Assembly: GCA_964509685.1 (NCBI GenBank)
Contig: CAZDYQ010000046.1
Coordinates: forward strand, 1 to 25,042
From: JAMLIN01 sp964509685
GTDB lineage: Bacteria > Pseudomonadota > Gammaproteobacteria > Burkholderiales > Burkholderiaceae_E
Reading direction: 5' to 3'
Length of the DNA: 25,042 nucleotides
The position numbers and the translations under genes are program-made. Shown here piece by piece: positions 15,301 through 22,402 of this stretch; the first letter of the stretch is position 1, and the number at the start of each line of letters is the position of its first letter. The notes under the pieces are model-generated. The model was not told where the DNA came from and made no database searches. It was given only the letters and a program-made list of their open reading frames with translations.

Positions 15301-15665
15301 GGATCATCGTGCGCAACTCGATCCTGCTCGTCGATTTCGCCAACCTGCTGGTGCGCGCCGGGATGCCCTTCGAGGAGGCGATCGTCCGCTCCGCGGTGAC
15401 CCGCGCCCAGCCGATCGCGCTCACGGGCGTCGCGGCCATGCTCGGCGCGTTCTTCATCCTCGACGACCCGATCTTCAACGGGCTCGCCGTCTCGCTGGTG
15501 TTCGGCATCCTGGTGTCGACGCTGCTTACGCTCGTGGTGATCCCCGTCCTCTACTACGTGGCGTATCGCAATCGCCTCGCAGCGATCCTGGCCGGCGGCC
15601 ACGACGCCGGTCCGTCCACGGCCGGTTCCGGCCCTCTTCCACCCGATGTTCCACTGACCCTTTGA
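12336..15665 (+). CDS. RND-family proton-driven efflux pump, inner-membrane subunit
   Basis: The 1109-residue pump has the RND layout: TM1 (about residues 28-46), a periplasmic loop opening with VFIPFPGASARDVE, TM2-6 from about residue 365 including the proton-relay motif GILVDDAIVVVENI (D428, D429), a second large periplasmic loop, and TM8-12 at the C-terminus with GLAYAVGLVLIYLLGVAQFGSYLVPLVIMAPIPL and GIIVRNSILLVDFANLL. Length is slightly above that of AcrB. It couples proton influx to export of an unknown substrate. No outer-membrane factor gene is in the window, so it must use a TolC-like channel from elsewhere. Neighbouring arsR and sqr suggest a link with sulfide or polysulfide stress, by inference. 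It does not look like CusA-type metal RND by sequence. Confidence 0.92.
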   Translation: MMQARANGDTGRLGISGRIAAAFQQARITPLLAIALLLLGAFALMVTPREEEPQIDVTMVNVFIPFPGASARDVESMVAGPAEQVLGRIPDVEHVMSVSRPGLALVTVQFEVGVSRTEAVVRVHDTLASHADWLPAGLGVLPPLVRPKGIDDVPIVTLTLFTEDGSRGPYDLERIAHSIQADLKRVPGTRDVTVIGGPGRAVMVEIEPARMAALGVTVADLRRALVSANAGLPAGDLLAGNRSIAIEAGGFLRDAEEVAGLLVRVHEGRPVFVGDVAEVREGAPAASRYVWHGVDDDEGQGMKEHPAVTLAITKKPGKNAIDVARAVLERVQDLRNTVVPADVQVAETRNYGATAQEKARQLIQKLLFATVSVVALVFVALGRREAAIVGSAVVLTLAATLFASWAWGFTLNRVSLFALIFSIGILVDDAIVVVENIHRHQGLHPGRSLPAIIPAAVDEVGGPTILATFTVIAALLPMAFVTGLMGPYMSPIPINASMGMFLSLVIAFVVTPWLANRWMRAAPPPAQDEGPSGASPGAFTRLVRPLLERAFRPLLDARRGARNRRLLGLAVVLLITASMALPLAGLVVLKMLPFDNKSEFQVVVDMPEGTPVERTAAVLQALGAHLLAQPEVTSYQAYAGTASPMNFNGLVRQYDLREGGEVGDLQVSLVDRRARDEQSHAIATRLRPALQEIGRRMGANVKVVEVPPGPPVLSPIVAEVYGPDAAGRDRVTAAVREAFEGTPGVVDVDDTRVAVAPRTVFAVDRRKAAMLGISQQDIVATLRAGLAGEATAYLHDQSRRPAAAVLQLPPERHGDIEALLQLGVRGANGAVVPVRELVTAIDSLREQPIHHKDLLPVAYVTADMAGDVDSPLYGMFRMREAIARIEAPGGGPLRELFIRQPDDPWRDYSIKWDGEWQITYETFRDMGLAYAVGLVLIYLLGVAQFGSYLVPLVIMAPIPLTLIGVLPGHALLGAQFTATSMIGMIALAGIIVRNSILLVDFANLLVRAGMPFEEAIVRSAVTRAQPIALTGVAAMLGAFFILDDPIFNGLAVSLVFGILVSTLLTLVVIPVLYYVAYRNRLAAILAGGHDAGPSTAGSGPLPPDVPLTL

Positions 15666-15677
15666 AGGAGCCAAACC

Positions 15678-15887
15678 ATGACTTCCTGGCAAGTCACGCG
15701 CATCATTGCCGGCATCCTCGTGCTGCTCTCGCTCGCCCTCGGGGCGCCGGGCAGCCCGTTCTTCCTCAGCCAGTGGTGGCTGCTGCTCGCGGCCTTCGTC
15801 GGGCTCAACCTGCTGCAGAGCGGATTCACGCGCTGGTGCCCGGCGGAGTTCTTCGTGCGCAAGCTGGGCGTGAAGGCGGGCGCCTGA
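15678..15887 (+). CDS. YgaP-type small inner-membrane protein (DUF2892)
   Basis: The 69-residue protein has two hydrophobic helices (about residues 6-23 and 30-47) followed by NLLQSGFTRWCPAEFFVRKLGV, the signature of the DUF2892/YgaP membrane domain with conserved Cys (C54). In YgaP this domain is fused to a rhodanese, a sulfurtransferase; here it stands alone, as in many sulfur-stress operons. GGAG lies 7 nt before the ATG. It starts 12 nt after the pump gene and ends the operon. It supports a sulfur-related role for the whole block, though its own function is unknown. Confidence 0.88.
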   Translation: MTSWQVTRIIAGILVLLSLALGAPGSPFFLSQWWLLLAAFVGLNLLQSGFTRWCPAEFFVRKLGVKAGA

Positions 15888-15910
15888 GCGCCTCGCGTGC
15901 CCGGTCCGGG

Positions 15911-15975
15911 GTGCCGGCGCGGGCGGACTGCCCGCGGGCACGGCGGCCCGGCGCGCCCGCCGGCGGCGCGCCGGG
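15911..15975 (+). terminator. Tandem strong hairpins after the RND operon
   Basis: The first hairpin pairs GTGCC (15911-15915) with GGCAC (15937-15941) and CGCGGGC (15918-15924) with GCCCGCG (15930-15936), 12 bp with a 2-nt bulge and a 5-nt loop. The second pairs CCCGGCGCGCC (15947-15957) perfectly with GGCGCGCCGGG (15965-15975), 11 bp and a 7-nt loop. No T-tract follows either. Position 24 nt after the last gene of the operon and just before the trpL2 promoter fits a transcriptional barrier between two units. Confidence 0.5.
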
Positions 15976-15999
15976 TCTGGCGAAACCCGGCGCTGGTGG

Positions 16000-16005
16000 T
16001 AAACT
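16000..16005 (+). promoter_or_regulatory. -10 element for the trpL2-trpGDC unit
   Basis: TAAACT (4-5 of 6 to consensus) lies 7 nt before the trpL2 ATG at 16013, so the transcript would begin on or near the start codon. A weak -35, CTGGCG (15977-15982), is 17 nt upstream and overlaps the tail of the preceding operon region. No ribosome site lies between. This repeats the leaderless pattern seen at 206-218. Confidence 0.45.
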
Positions 16006-16012
16006 GCCGGTC

Positions 16013-16063
16013 ATGGTCACGGCCGCTTCGATCGAATTCGCCCAGTGGTGGCGCTTCCGCTAG
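16013..16063 (+). CDS. trpL: Second trp leader peptide (trpL2)
   Basis: The 16-residue peptide MVTAASIEFAQWWRFR ends in TAG. The tandem Trp codons (16046-16051) three codons before the end are the signature of a Trp attenuation leader. A 7-bp hairpin CGCTTCC-GCTA-GGAAGCG (16052-16069) begins directly after the second Trp codon and encloses the stop, as a ribosome-pausing 1:2 hairpin would. It lies 217 nt upstream of trpG. It is distinct in sequence from trpL1. Too short for normal gene calling. Confidence 0.8.
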   Translation: MVTAASIEFAQWWRFR

Positions 16064-16245
16064 GAAGCGGCACGTCGTCGCGGTTCGTCCGCGCCTTGCC
16101 GCCGTATCGGGCAGGCGAGGCGACCTGAAGCAAGCTCCCGGCACGGCGGCTCCAGTTCCCAGGAGATTGCCCGATGCCTTCGAAGTACCCCGGTCCCCAC
16201 CCGATGTCCCCGCCTCGTCCGCACGCGAGGCCGGCGGCGCTCGCG
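16022..16245 (+). promoter_or_regulatory. Putative trp attenuator before trpG
   Basis: GAAGCGGC (16064-16071) has two rival partners: the adjacent CGCTTCC (16052-16058, pairing from 16063) and GCCGCTTC (16022-16029, 8 bp), the latter inside the leader-peptide codons upstream of the Trp pair. A ribosome stalled at the Trp codons would hide 16052-16058 and change which pairing forms. Further on, CGCGAG (16224-16229) pairs with CTCGCG (16240-16245), followed by a short T-run (CTTTC). This is the best terminator candidate, but it is weak. Confidence 0.5.
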
Positions 16246-16280
16246 ACCGCTTTCGCACGACAACCGACGGACCTGCCGCC

Positions 16281-16293
<13 letters not shown>
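16174..16293 (+). CDS. Small frame overlapping the trpG start (possible coupling ORF)
   Basis: A 39-codon frame begins at ATG 16174 with a good ribosome site AGGAG 8 nt upstream (16161-16165), and stops at 16293, 10 nt inside trpG. The product begins MPSKYPGPHPM and has no recognisable domain. trpG itself has no good ribosome site, so translation of this frame could deliver ribosomes to trpG. It may equally be chance; codon content is Pro/Arg/Ala-rich as expected from GC bias. Confidence 0.25.
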
Positions 16294-16874
<581 letters not shown>

Positions 16875-16920
16875 GCGCCCCCGGCAGACCCGATCCACCA
16901 GACAGACACGAACACGAGCA

Positions 16921-18000
16921 ATGTCGACCAGAACGCCGGCCACTTCCCCCGCCGTCCCCAAGGCCCCGATCCAGATCACGCCCCAGGAGGCGCTCGTGCG
17001 GTGCATCGAGCACCGCGAGATCTTCCATGACGAGATGCTCTCGCTGATGCGCCGGATCATGTCCGGGGAGGTCTCGCCCGTCATGACCGCGGCGATCCTC
17101 GCCGGCCTGCGCATCAAGAAGGAAACCATCGGCGAGATCACCGCCGCGGCCTCCGTCATGCGGGAGTTCGCACGGCGAGTCGAGTTCGACGGAGGGCCCC
17201 ACTTCGTGGACATCGTCGGCACCGGCGGCGATGGCGCCCATACCTTCAACATCTCGACCGCCGCCACCTTCGTCGCGGCCGCCGCCGGCGCCACCGTGGC
17301 CAAGCACGGCAACCGGGGCGTGTCCTCGAAGTCCGGCGCGGCCGACGTGCTCGAGGCGCTGGGCGGCAACATCATGCTCGAGCCCGAGCAGGTGGCCGAG
17401 AGCCTGCGGGCGACGGGGGTCGGCTTCATGTTCGCCCCGAACCACCATCCCGCGATGAAGAACGTCGCCGCCGTCCGGCGCGAGATGGGCGTGCGCACCA
17501 TCTTCAATATCCTCGGGCCGCTCACCAACCCCGCCGGGGCGCCCAACATCCTGATGGGCGTCTTCCATCCCGACCTCGTCGGCATCCAGGTGCGCGTGAT
17601 GCAGCGGCTCGGCGCCCGTCATGCCCTGGTGGTGTACGGGAAGGACGGGATGGACGAGATCTCGCTCGGCGCCGCCACGCTCGTCGGGGAGCTGCGTGAC
17701 GGCGAGATCATCGAATACGAGATCCATCCCGAGGACTTCGGGCTGTCGATGATCAGCAACCGCAGCATCCGGGTGAACAGCCCCGAGGAGTCGCGGGCCA
17801 TGCTGCTCGAGGCCCTGTCCGGCACGCCCGGCACGCCCTTCGAGATCGTCGCGTTCAATGCCGGTGCCGCGCTCTATGCGGCCGACAAGGTCGCCTCGAT
17901 CGGCGAGGGCATCGCGCTCGCGCGCGAGACCATCGCCTCGGGCGCGGCGCGCGCGAAGCTCGACCAGTGGATCCGCTTCACCAGCAGCCTGGCCGGCTGA
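16921..18000 (+). CDS. trpD: Anthranilate phosphoribosyltransferase
   Basis: The 359-residue enzyme transfers phosphoribose from PRPP to anthranilate. Features are the helical N-terminal domain with EEAL-like QEALVRCIEHREIFHDEM, the PRPP/Mg motif VGTGGDGAHTFNISTAA (around residues 98-114), KHGNRGVSSKSGAADVLEALG, NILGPLTNPA, and DGMDEIS for the acidic Mg ligands. It is about 15-20 residues longer at the N-terminus than typical, with a Pro/Thr-rich lead (MSTRTPATSP) that may be extension or a misplaced start; no other start with a ribosome site is seen. It lies 46 nt after trpG and 9 nt before trpC. Confidence 0.96.
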   Translation: MSTRTPATSPAVPKAPIQITPQEALVRCIEHREIFHDEMLSLMRRIMSGEVSPVMTAAILAGLRIKKETIGEITAAASVMREFARRVEFDGGPHFVDIVGTGGDGAHTFNISTAATFVAAAAGATVAKHGNRGVSSKSGAADVLEALGGNIMLEPEQVAESLRATGVGFMFAPNHHPAMKNVAAVRREMGVRTIFNILGPLTNPAGAPNILMGVFHPDLVGIQVRVMQRLGARHALVVYGKDGMDEISLGAATLVGELRDGEIIEYEIHPEDFGLSMISNRSIRVNSPEESRAMLLEALSGTPGTPFEIVAFNAGAALYAADKVASIGEGIALARETIASGAARAKLDQWIRFTSSLAG

Positions 18001-18009
18001 GGAGACGAG

Positions 18010-18816
18010 ATGTCCGACATCCTGCAACGCATACTGGCCGTCAAGCGCGACGAGGTGGATGCCGCCCAGGCTCGCCTGCCGCTCGCGCACGTTCGCCAGG
18101 AGGCGGAGGCGTCCGGCGCGCGCGGGGGAGCGATCGCGCCGCGGGGATTCGCCAGCGCGCTGCGCACCAGGGTCGACGAAGGGCGCAGCGCGGTCATCGC
18201 GGAGATCAAGAAGGCGAGCCCGAGCAAGGGCGTCATCCGGGCCGATTTCGATCCGGCCGCGATCGCCGCGAGCTACGAGTCGGGCGGCGCGGCCTGCCTC
18301 TCCGTCCTCACCGATGCCCAGTTCTTCCAGGGCGATGCCGAGCACCTGCGCGTGGCACGGGCGGCGTGCACGCTCCCGGTCCTGCGCAAGGACTTCGTCG
18401 TCGATCCCTACCAGGTGTACGAGGCGAGGACATGGGGCGCGGACTGCATCCTGCTGATCGTCGCGGCCCTCGATGACGGCCAGATGGCCGAGCTCGAGGC
18501 CTGCGCGGCCGAGGTGGGCATGGACGTGCTCGCCGAGGTCCACGACGGCGAGGAGCTCGACCGGGCGCTGCGGCTCGCGACGCCGCTCATCGGCATCAAC
18601 AACCGCAACCTGCGCAGTTTCGAGGTCTCGCTGGCGACCACGCTCGACCTGCTCGGCGAGATCCCGCCCGATCGGCTGGTCGTCACCGAAAGCGGCATCC
18701 TCGAGCCGTCGGACGTGGCGCGCATGCGCGACGCCGGTGTCAACGCGTTCCTGGTGGGAGAGGCGTTCATGCGGGCGCCCGATCCCGGGGCGGAGCTGGC
18801 CCGGCTGTTCGCCTGA
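18010..18816 (+). CDS. trpC: Indole-3-glycerol phosphate synthase
   Basis: The 268-residue TIM-barrel enzyme closes the indole ring from carboxyphenylamino-deoxyribulose phosphate. It shows MSDILQRILAVKRDEV at the start, VIAEIKKASPSKGVIR with catalytic Glu and Lys, LPVLRKDFVVDPYQVYEAR, GINNRNLRSFEV and VTESGI. Length is standard and there is no TrpF fusion. GGAG lies 5 nt before the ATG. It is last in trpGDC; trpF, trpB and trpA must be elsewhere, as is usual in betaproteobacteria. The gene is convergent with pldA. Confidence 0.97.
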   Translation: MSDILQRILAVKRDEVDAAQARLPLAHVRQEAEASGARGGAIAPRGFASALRTRVDEGRSAVIAEIKKASPSKGVIRADFDPAAIAASYESGGAACLSVLTDAQFFQGDAEHLRVARAACTLPVLRKDFVVDPYQVYEARTWGADCILLIVAALDDGQMAELEACAAEVGMDVLAEVHDGEELDRALRLATPLIGINNRNLRSFEVSLATTLDLLGEIPPDRLVVTESGILEPSDVARMRDAGVNAFLVGEAFMRAPDPGAELARLFA

Positions 18817-18817
18817 G

Positions 18818-18834
18818 CGGGCGAGCGCCGCCCG
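18818..18834. terminator. Hairpin between convergent trpC and pldA
   Basis: CGGGCG-AGCGC-CGCCCG forms a 6-bp stem and 5-nt loop starting 2 nt after the trpC stop, within the 44-nt gap to the convergent pldA stop. No T-tract. A candidate end signal only. Confidence 0.35.
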
Positions 18835-18860
18835 GACACGCTCGGCCCGGGCCTGCCGGT

Positions 18861-19898
18861 TCAGAACCAGTCGTTGATCATGATGCCGAGGCCGACGCGC
18901 TGTACCCGGCGGTTGTAGTCGATCAGGCTCTCGCCGTAGCCGTCGAACCAGCTGAGGTACCAGCGCACCTTCGGATTGAAGCCGGTGGGCCGGCTCAGGT
19001 CCACGGCCCAGGCGCCCCGGCCGTCGCTGCGCGGGTTGCGCCGGGCCATCAGCCCCCATTGCCAGTTGTCGCCCCGATAGCCGAAGCGCCACTCGAAGTG
19101 GCCGTAGTAGCGCGTGATGTCGGGATTGTCGTCGCCGCGCGGATCATCGGGCGTGGCCTTGGGATCCTCCCGGATGCGGTGCCAGATGCGCAGGCGCGTC
19201 CACCAGTGCGCGCCGTGGTCCGCCTCGAGCTGGGTGAAGAGCTTGTTCCAGCTGCGCGAATCCTCGCCTGACTGGCCGTTCGAGTGGTGCTCGAAGCCGA
19301 ACTGGGCAGTGCGCAGCGTCCAGCCGAGCGGCAGCTCGTACGTGGGCTGGAGCTCGAAGTAGACCTCGGGGATGTGGTTGTATTCCCGGAACGGGCGTGA
19401 CTGCTCGGAGTTGTAGGCCTGCCACCATGCCTGGCCCGTGTAGGCGAAGAAGAAGGACGGGATCCCGGTGTCCGTCGGCACGGTGATGGGCAGCTTGAAG
19501 CTGTACTGGAAGAGAACCTCGTGCTGCTGCAGGTCGGGATCGCCCTGGCGGAATCCGCTGCCCCAGGTGGCGGGCAGGAGGTAGTTCGGGCGGTGCGGCA
19601 TCAGCGCGAGGCGGTCGGTCCAGAGCACCGATTCCCGCGCGCGCCGGTCGAGGATCGGCGACTCCACCACCGGGGTGACCGGCGGCGCGGTCGGCTCCTC
19701 CGGCGCGAGGCACTGCGCCCGCAGCTGCCCGGCCGTCACGTCGGCCGGGGCGGCGCGAACCTTCTCCAGCAGGCATTCCTCGACTGTCTGGGGCTCGAGG
19801 GGCGCGGACTCCTCGGCCTGGGCGGCAGCAGCGGCCGCGCCGAGCAGGCCGGCGACCAGGCCGAGGAGGCGCCCGGCGGCGAGCGACGCGACGTTCAT
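18861..19898 (-). CDS. pldA: Outer-membrane phospholipase A1 (OMPLA)
   Basis: The 345-residue product has a signal peptide (hydrophobic, Ala-rich, cleavage near AQA at residues 26-28), a linker of about 60 residues with two cysteines (C42, C63), then a beta-barrel. The catalytic triad matches OMPLA: H204 and S206 in FEHHSNGQ, and N218 in SRSWNKL, with the 12-residue Ser-Asn spacing of the E. coli enzyme. GESLIDYN near the C-terminus and the final aromatic residue (NDWF) fit barrel assembly. It is calcium-dependent and degrades phospholipids misplaced in the outer leaflet. The start at 19898 has AGGA 9 nt upstream, and lies 13 nt after the peptidase stop. A longer in-frame extension upstream has no signal and is rejected. 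Confidence 0.92.
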   Translation of the reverse strand: MNVASLAAGRLLGLVAGLLGAAAAAAQAEESAPLEPQTVEECLLEKVRAAPADVTAGQLRAQCLAPEEPTAPPVTPVVESPILDRRARESVLWTDRLALMPHRPNYLLPATWGSGFRQGDPDLQQHEVLFQYSFKLPITVPTDTGIPSFFFAYTGQAWWQAYNSEQSRPFREYNHIPEVYFELQPTYELPLGWTLRTAQFGFEHHSNGQSGEDSRSWNKLFTQLEADHGAHWWTRLRIWHRIREDPKATPDDPRGDDNPDITRYYGHFEWRFGYRGDNWQWGLMARRNPRSDGRGAWAVDLSRPTGFNPKVRWYLSWFDGYGESLIDYNRRVQRVGLGIMINDWF

Positions 19899-19911
19899 GC
19901 AAGCGATCCTG

Positions 19912-21741
19912 TCAAACTTCCGGGCGGCGCTTCTCGTCGCGCCCGAGCCAGCCCGCGAGCAAGCGGCGCGCCTGCGTCCTCGCCTTCGGGTCCGGCTCGA
20001 TGCGCGCCTTGGTGAGGGGAGGCTTGCCCGCCACGACCGTGAACTCGCGCAGCTCGTCGCCACGGAAGGCATGGATGCGCAGACGGGCGCCCGGGCGCTT
20101 GCGCGCGAGCAGCGCATCGAGCGCCGCTGCATGGCCCACCCGCAGGCCATCCACCGCGACCAGGAGGTCGCCCGCCGAGAGGCCGCAGGCGTGGCCGGGC
20201 CCGCCGTTCGTGACGCTCGCGATGCGCACGCCGCCGTCGCGATCGACCGCCCGCAAGCCGAGCCAGGCCGGTGCCTCGCTGGCGGGCGACATCGTCAGCC
20301 GCAGGCCGTGTCCGGCGAGCAGTTCGGCGAGCGGCAGGTCGTCCGTGCCTTCGGCCCAGCGCCCGATCTCCCGGCGCAGGTCCAGCCCGGTCGCCGCATA
20401 TACGAGCGCCGGCATCTCGCCTTCCTCGACGCCGGTGGCGGCGACATCGAAGTCGCGCCCATGGCGTCGCCACATCAGGCGCATCACGTCGTCGAGCGAA
20501 CGCCGCCCGGCGCTTCGCTCGCGGATCGCGAGATCCAGCGCCAGCGCGACGAGGCCGCCCTTCGTGTAGTAGCTGACGATCGCGTTGGCGGCGTTCTCGT
20601 CCTGCTTGTAGAACTTCGTCCACGCGTCGAAGCTGGACTCCGCGACGCTCTGCAGCTTGCGACCCGGCCCGGCGAGCACGCGCGACAGGTTTTCGGCCAC
20701 CATCCCGAGGTAGGCGGCCCGGTCGATCGTGCCGGCACGGCGCAGCATCAGGTCGTCGTAGTAGGAAGTGAAGCCCTCGAAGACCCAGAGCAGGCGCGTG
20801 TACGACTCGGCATCGAGCCGGTAGGGCACGAAGGCGGCCGGCTTGATGCGCTTGACGTTCCAGGTGTGGAAGTACTCGTGGCTCGCGAGGCCCAGCAGCC
20901 GCCGGTAGCCCTCGTCGGGCGCCTCCAGGCCGTGGCGCGGCATGTCGTTGCGGCTGGCGATGAGCGCGGTGCTGGCGCGATGCTCCAGTCCGCCGTAGCC
21001 GTCGCCGACCAGGGTGAGCAGGAACAGGTAGCGGTCAACCGGCGCCCGTCCGGTACGGGGCTCGAACAGGCGCGCCTGGGCGCTGCAGATGCGCTGCAGG
21101 TCGCGCGCGAAGCGGCCGAGGTCGCCGTCGTGCCGTCCGGTGACGGCGATCTCGTGGCGCGCGCCGCCGGCCTCGAACGCGGCGGTCTCGAACCTGCCCA
21201 TCTCGACGGGATGGTCGATCAGCTCGTCGTAGTCGCGCGCCTGGTAGTCGCCGAAGCCCCAGGCGCGCGCGCCGGCGCGTGGCAGGGTCGTCGCCACCCG
21301 CCAGTCGTCGGCATGCGGCGGCGGCTCGAGCCGCACCCGGGACGGCACGGACTCGAAGCCGTCGATGCGCAGGAACACGCTCGTGCCGTTGAAGAAGGCA
21401 TGCGACTCGTCGAAGTGCGCGCCACGAACGGACAGGTCCCAGGCATAGACGCGATAGCGAAGGCGCAGCCTTCCCGCGCGCGGGCGCGCCTGCCAGCGAT
21501 GCTTGTCGAGCTTGACGAGCTCGATGCGCCGCTTGCCGTCGTCCGCGCGGATCTCCACGATGTTGCGCGCGAAATCGCGGATCATGTAGCTGCCGGGAAT
21601 CCAGGCCGGCAGCGACACGGTGAGCGATGCGTCCGGCAGGGCCGAGGCGTCCAGCACGACCTCGAAGAGATGGCCCCCGGGGTCGGCGGGCCTCAGGACG
21701 TACTGGATGTGGGGACGTGCGATGGGGGAATCAGTCTTCAT
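19912..21741 (-). CDS. M61 glycyl-aminopeptidase-type metalloprotease with PDZ domain
   Basis: The 609-residue protein begins with the M61 N-terminal beta domain (LPAWIPGSYMIRDFARN, residues 44-60). The zinc site is HEYFH (H288, E289, H292) followed by TWNVKRIKP, with third ligand E322 in FEGFTSYYDD. A PDZ domain lies around residues 490-560 (GVRIASVTNGGPG, GLSAGDLLVAVDG). No signal peptide is seen, so it is probably cytosolic. The start at 21741 overlaps the end of the nucleotidyltransferase gene by 11 nt; an upstream ATG at 21777 would add 12 residues unlike the family. Natural substrates of bacterial M61 enzymes are little known. Confidence 0.9.
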   Translation of the reverse strand: MKTDSPIARPHIQYVLRPADPGGHLFEVVLDASALPDASLTVSLPAWIPGSYMIRDFARNIVEIRADDGKRRIELVKLDKHRWQARPRAGRLRLRYRVYAWDLSVRGAHFDESHAFFNGTSVFLRIDGFESVPSRVRLEPPPHADDWRVATTLPRAGARAWGFGDYQARDYDELIDHPVEMGRFETAAFEAGGARHEIAVTGRHDGDLGRFARDLQRICSAQARLFEPRTGRAPVDRYLFLLTLVGDGYGGLEHRASTALIASRNDMPRHGLEAPDEGYRRLLGLASHEYFHTWNVKRIKPAAFVPYRLDAESYTRLLWVFEGFTSYYDDLMLRRAGTIDRAAYLGMVAENLSRVLAGPGRKLQSVAESSFDAWTKFYKQDENAANAIVSYYTKGGLVALALDLAIRERSAGRRSLDDVMRLMWRRHGRDFDVAATGVEEGEMPALVYAATGLDLRREIGRWAEGTDDLPLAELLAGHGLRLTMSPASEAPAWLGLRAVDRDGGVRIASVTNGGPGHACGLSAGDLLVAVDGLRVGHAAALDALLARKRPGARLRIHAFRGDELREFTVVAGKPPLTKARIEPDPKARTQARRLLAGWLGRDEKRRPEV

Positions 21742-22402
21742 CGGATTCGCGAAAGAGATCGGCAGGCTCGTCGACATCGCGTATCACGCCGGCATCCTCG
21801 ACCGCGATGCGCGCGACAGGATACTCCGAGAGCAGTGCCGCGGCGCCGCGATCGCCCGTGCAGCGCCCGAGCGCCGCCAGGTGCGCGGCGCCGAAGACAA
21901 CGGGATGCCCGCGCTGGCCGCGGTAAGCGGGTACGACGATCCATCTCGCGCGGCCACCCGCGTCGCCGCTGGCCGAGACTTCGCGCCCTTCCCGCGCATC
22001 GGCCTGCGCGACGAGCGCGCGGATGGTGGCCGGCTCGATCCAGGGCATGTCGGCGAGCGCCACCACGAGCCGGCGCGGGCGCAGCGCCGCGGCGGCTTCC
22101 GCCCCGCGCGCCAGGGAGTGCCCCATGCCGAGGTGCGCATCGGGACACTCGACGATGCCCGACACGCCGCCCGCCACGAGCGCATCGCGCAGCGCCGACG
22201 CGCCGGGCCGAACGACGGCGATCACGCGGTCGCAGGCCCCGGCGAGGCTGCGGGCCGCCCGGGTGGCGACCCGGGCGCCCCCGGCCTCGGCCAGCAGCTT
22301 GTCGCGCCGGCCGTCGGGGTCGAAGCGCCGGCCGAAGCCGGCGGCCAGCAGCAGGCCGATGACCGGGCCCGATGCCGGGCTCGCCGACGCGTCGCCCGTC
22401 AA
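21731..22402 (-). CDS. MobA/MocA-like nucleotidyltransferase
   Basis: The 223-residue protein starts with the nucleotide-binding signature GLLLAAGFGRRFD and DKLL, has LVVALADMPWIEP for the metal-binding Asp, and GQRGHPVVFGAAHL, all features of the MobA-like NTP transferase fold. MocA (molybdopterin cytidylyltransferase) is the closest guess. The start is taken as TTG 22402, overlapping the stop of the upstream acuI-like gene as TTGA; no ATG or GTG fits the family N-terminus. Earlier in-frame starts run inside acuI and are rejected. No molybdoenzyme gene is in the window, so the cofactor role is inference from family. Confidence 0.8.
   Translation of the reverse strand: MTGDASASPASGPVIGLLLAAGFGRRFDPDGRRDKLLAEAGGARVATRAARSLAGACDRVIAVVRPGASALRDALVAGGVSGIVECPDAHLGMGHSLARGAEAAAALRPRRLVVALADMPWIEPATIRALVAQADAREGREVSASGDAGGRARWIVVPAYRGQRGHPVVFGAAHLAALGRCTGDRGAAALLSEYPVARIAVEDAGVIRDVDEPADLFRESDED

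Noticed and set aside
12336..15665. CusA/CzcA-type heavy-metal RND pump
   Set aside because: No Met/His metal relay or metal-binding adaptor was recognised, and no copper, silver or zinc genes are nearby. Substrate left open.
11847..15941. Very long open frame (1364 codons) on the minus strand opposite the RND operon
   Set aside because: It is an antisense shadow of the real adaptor and pump genes; in DNA with about 70% GC, stop codons are rare in such frames. The product is low-complexity Arg/Gly/Asp/His-rich with no domain.
19910..19915. Perfect TTGACA on the minus strand just before pldA
   Set aside because: The matching -10 position would fall inside pldA (GTCGCG) and the hexamer overlaps the upstream stop codon; pldA more likely belongs to the operon.
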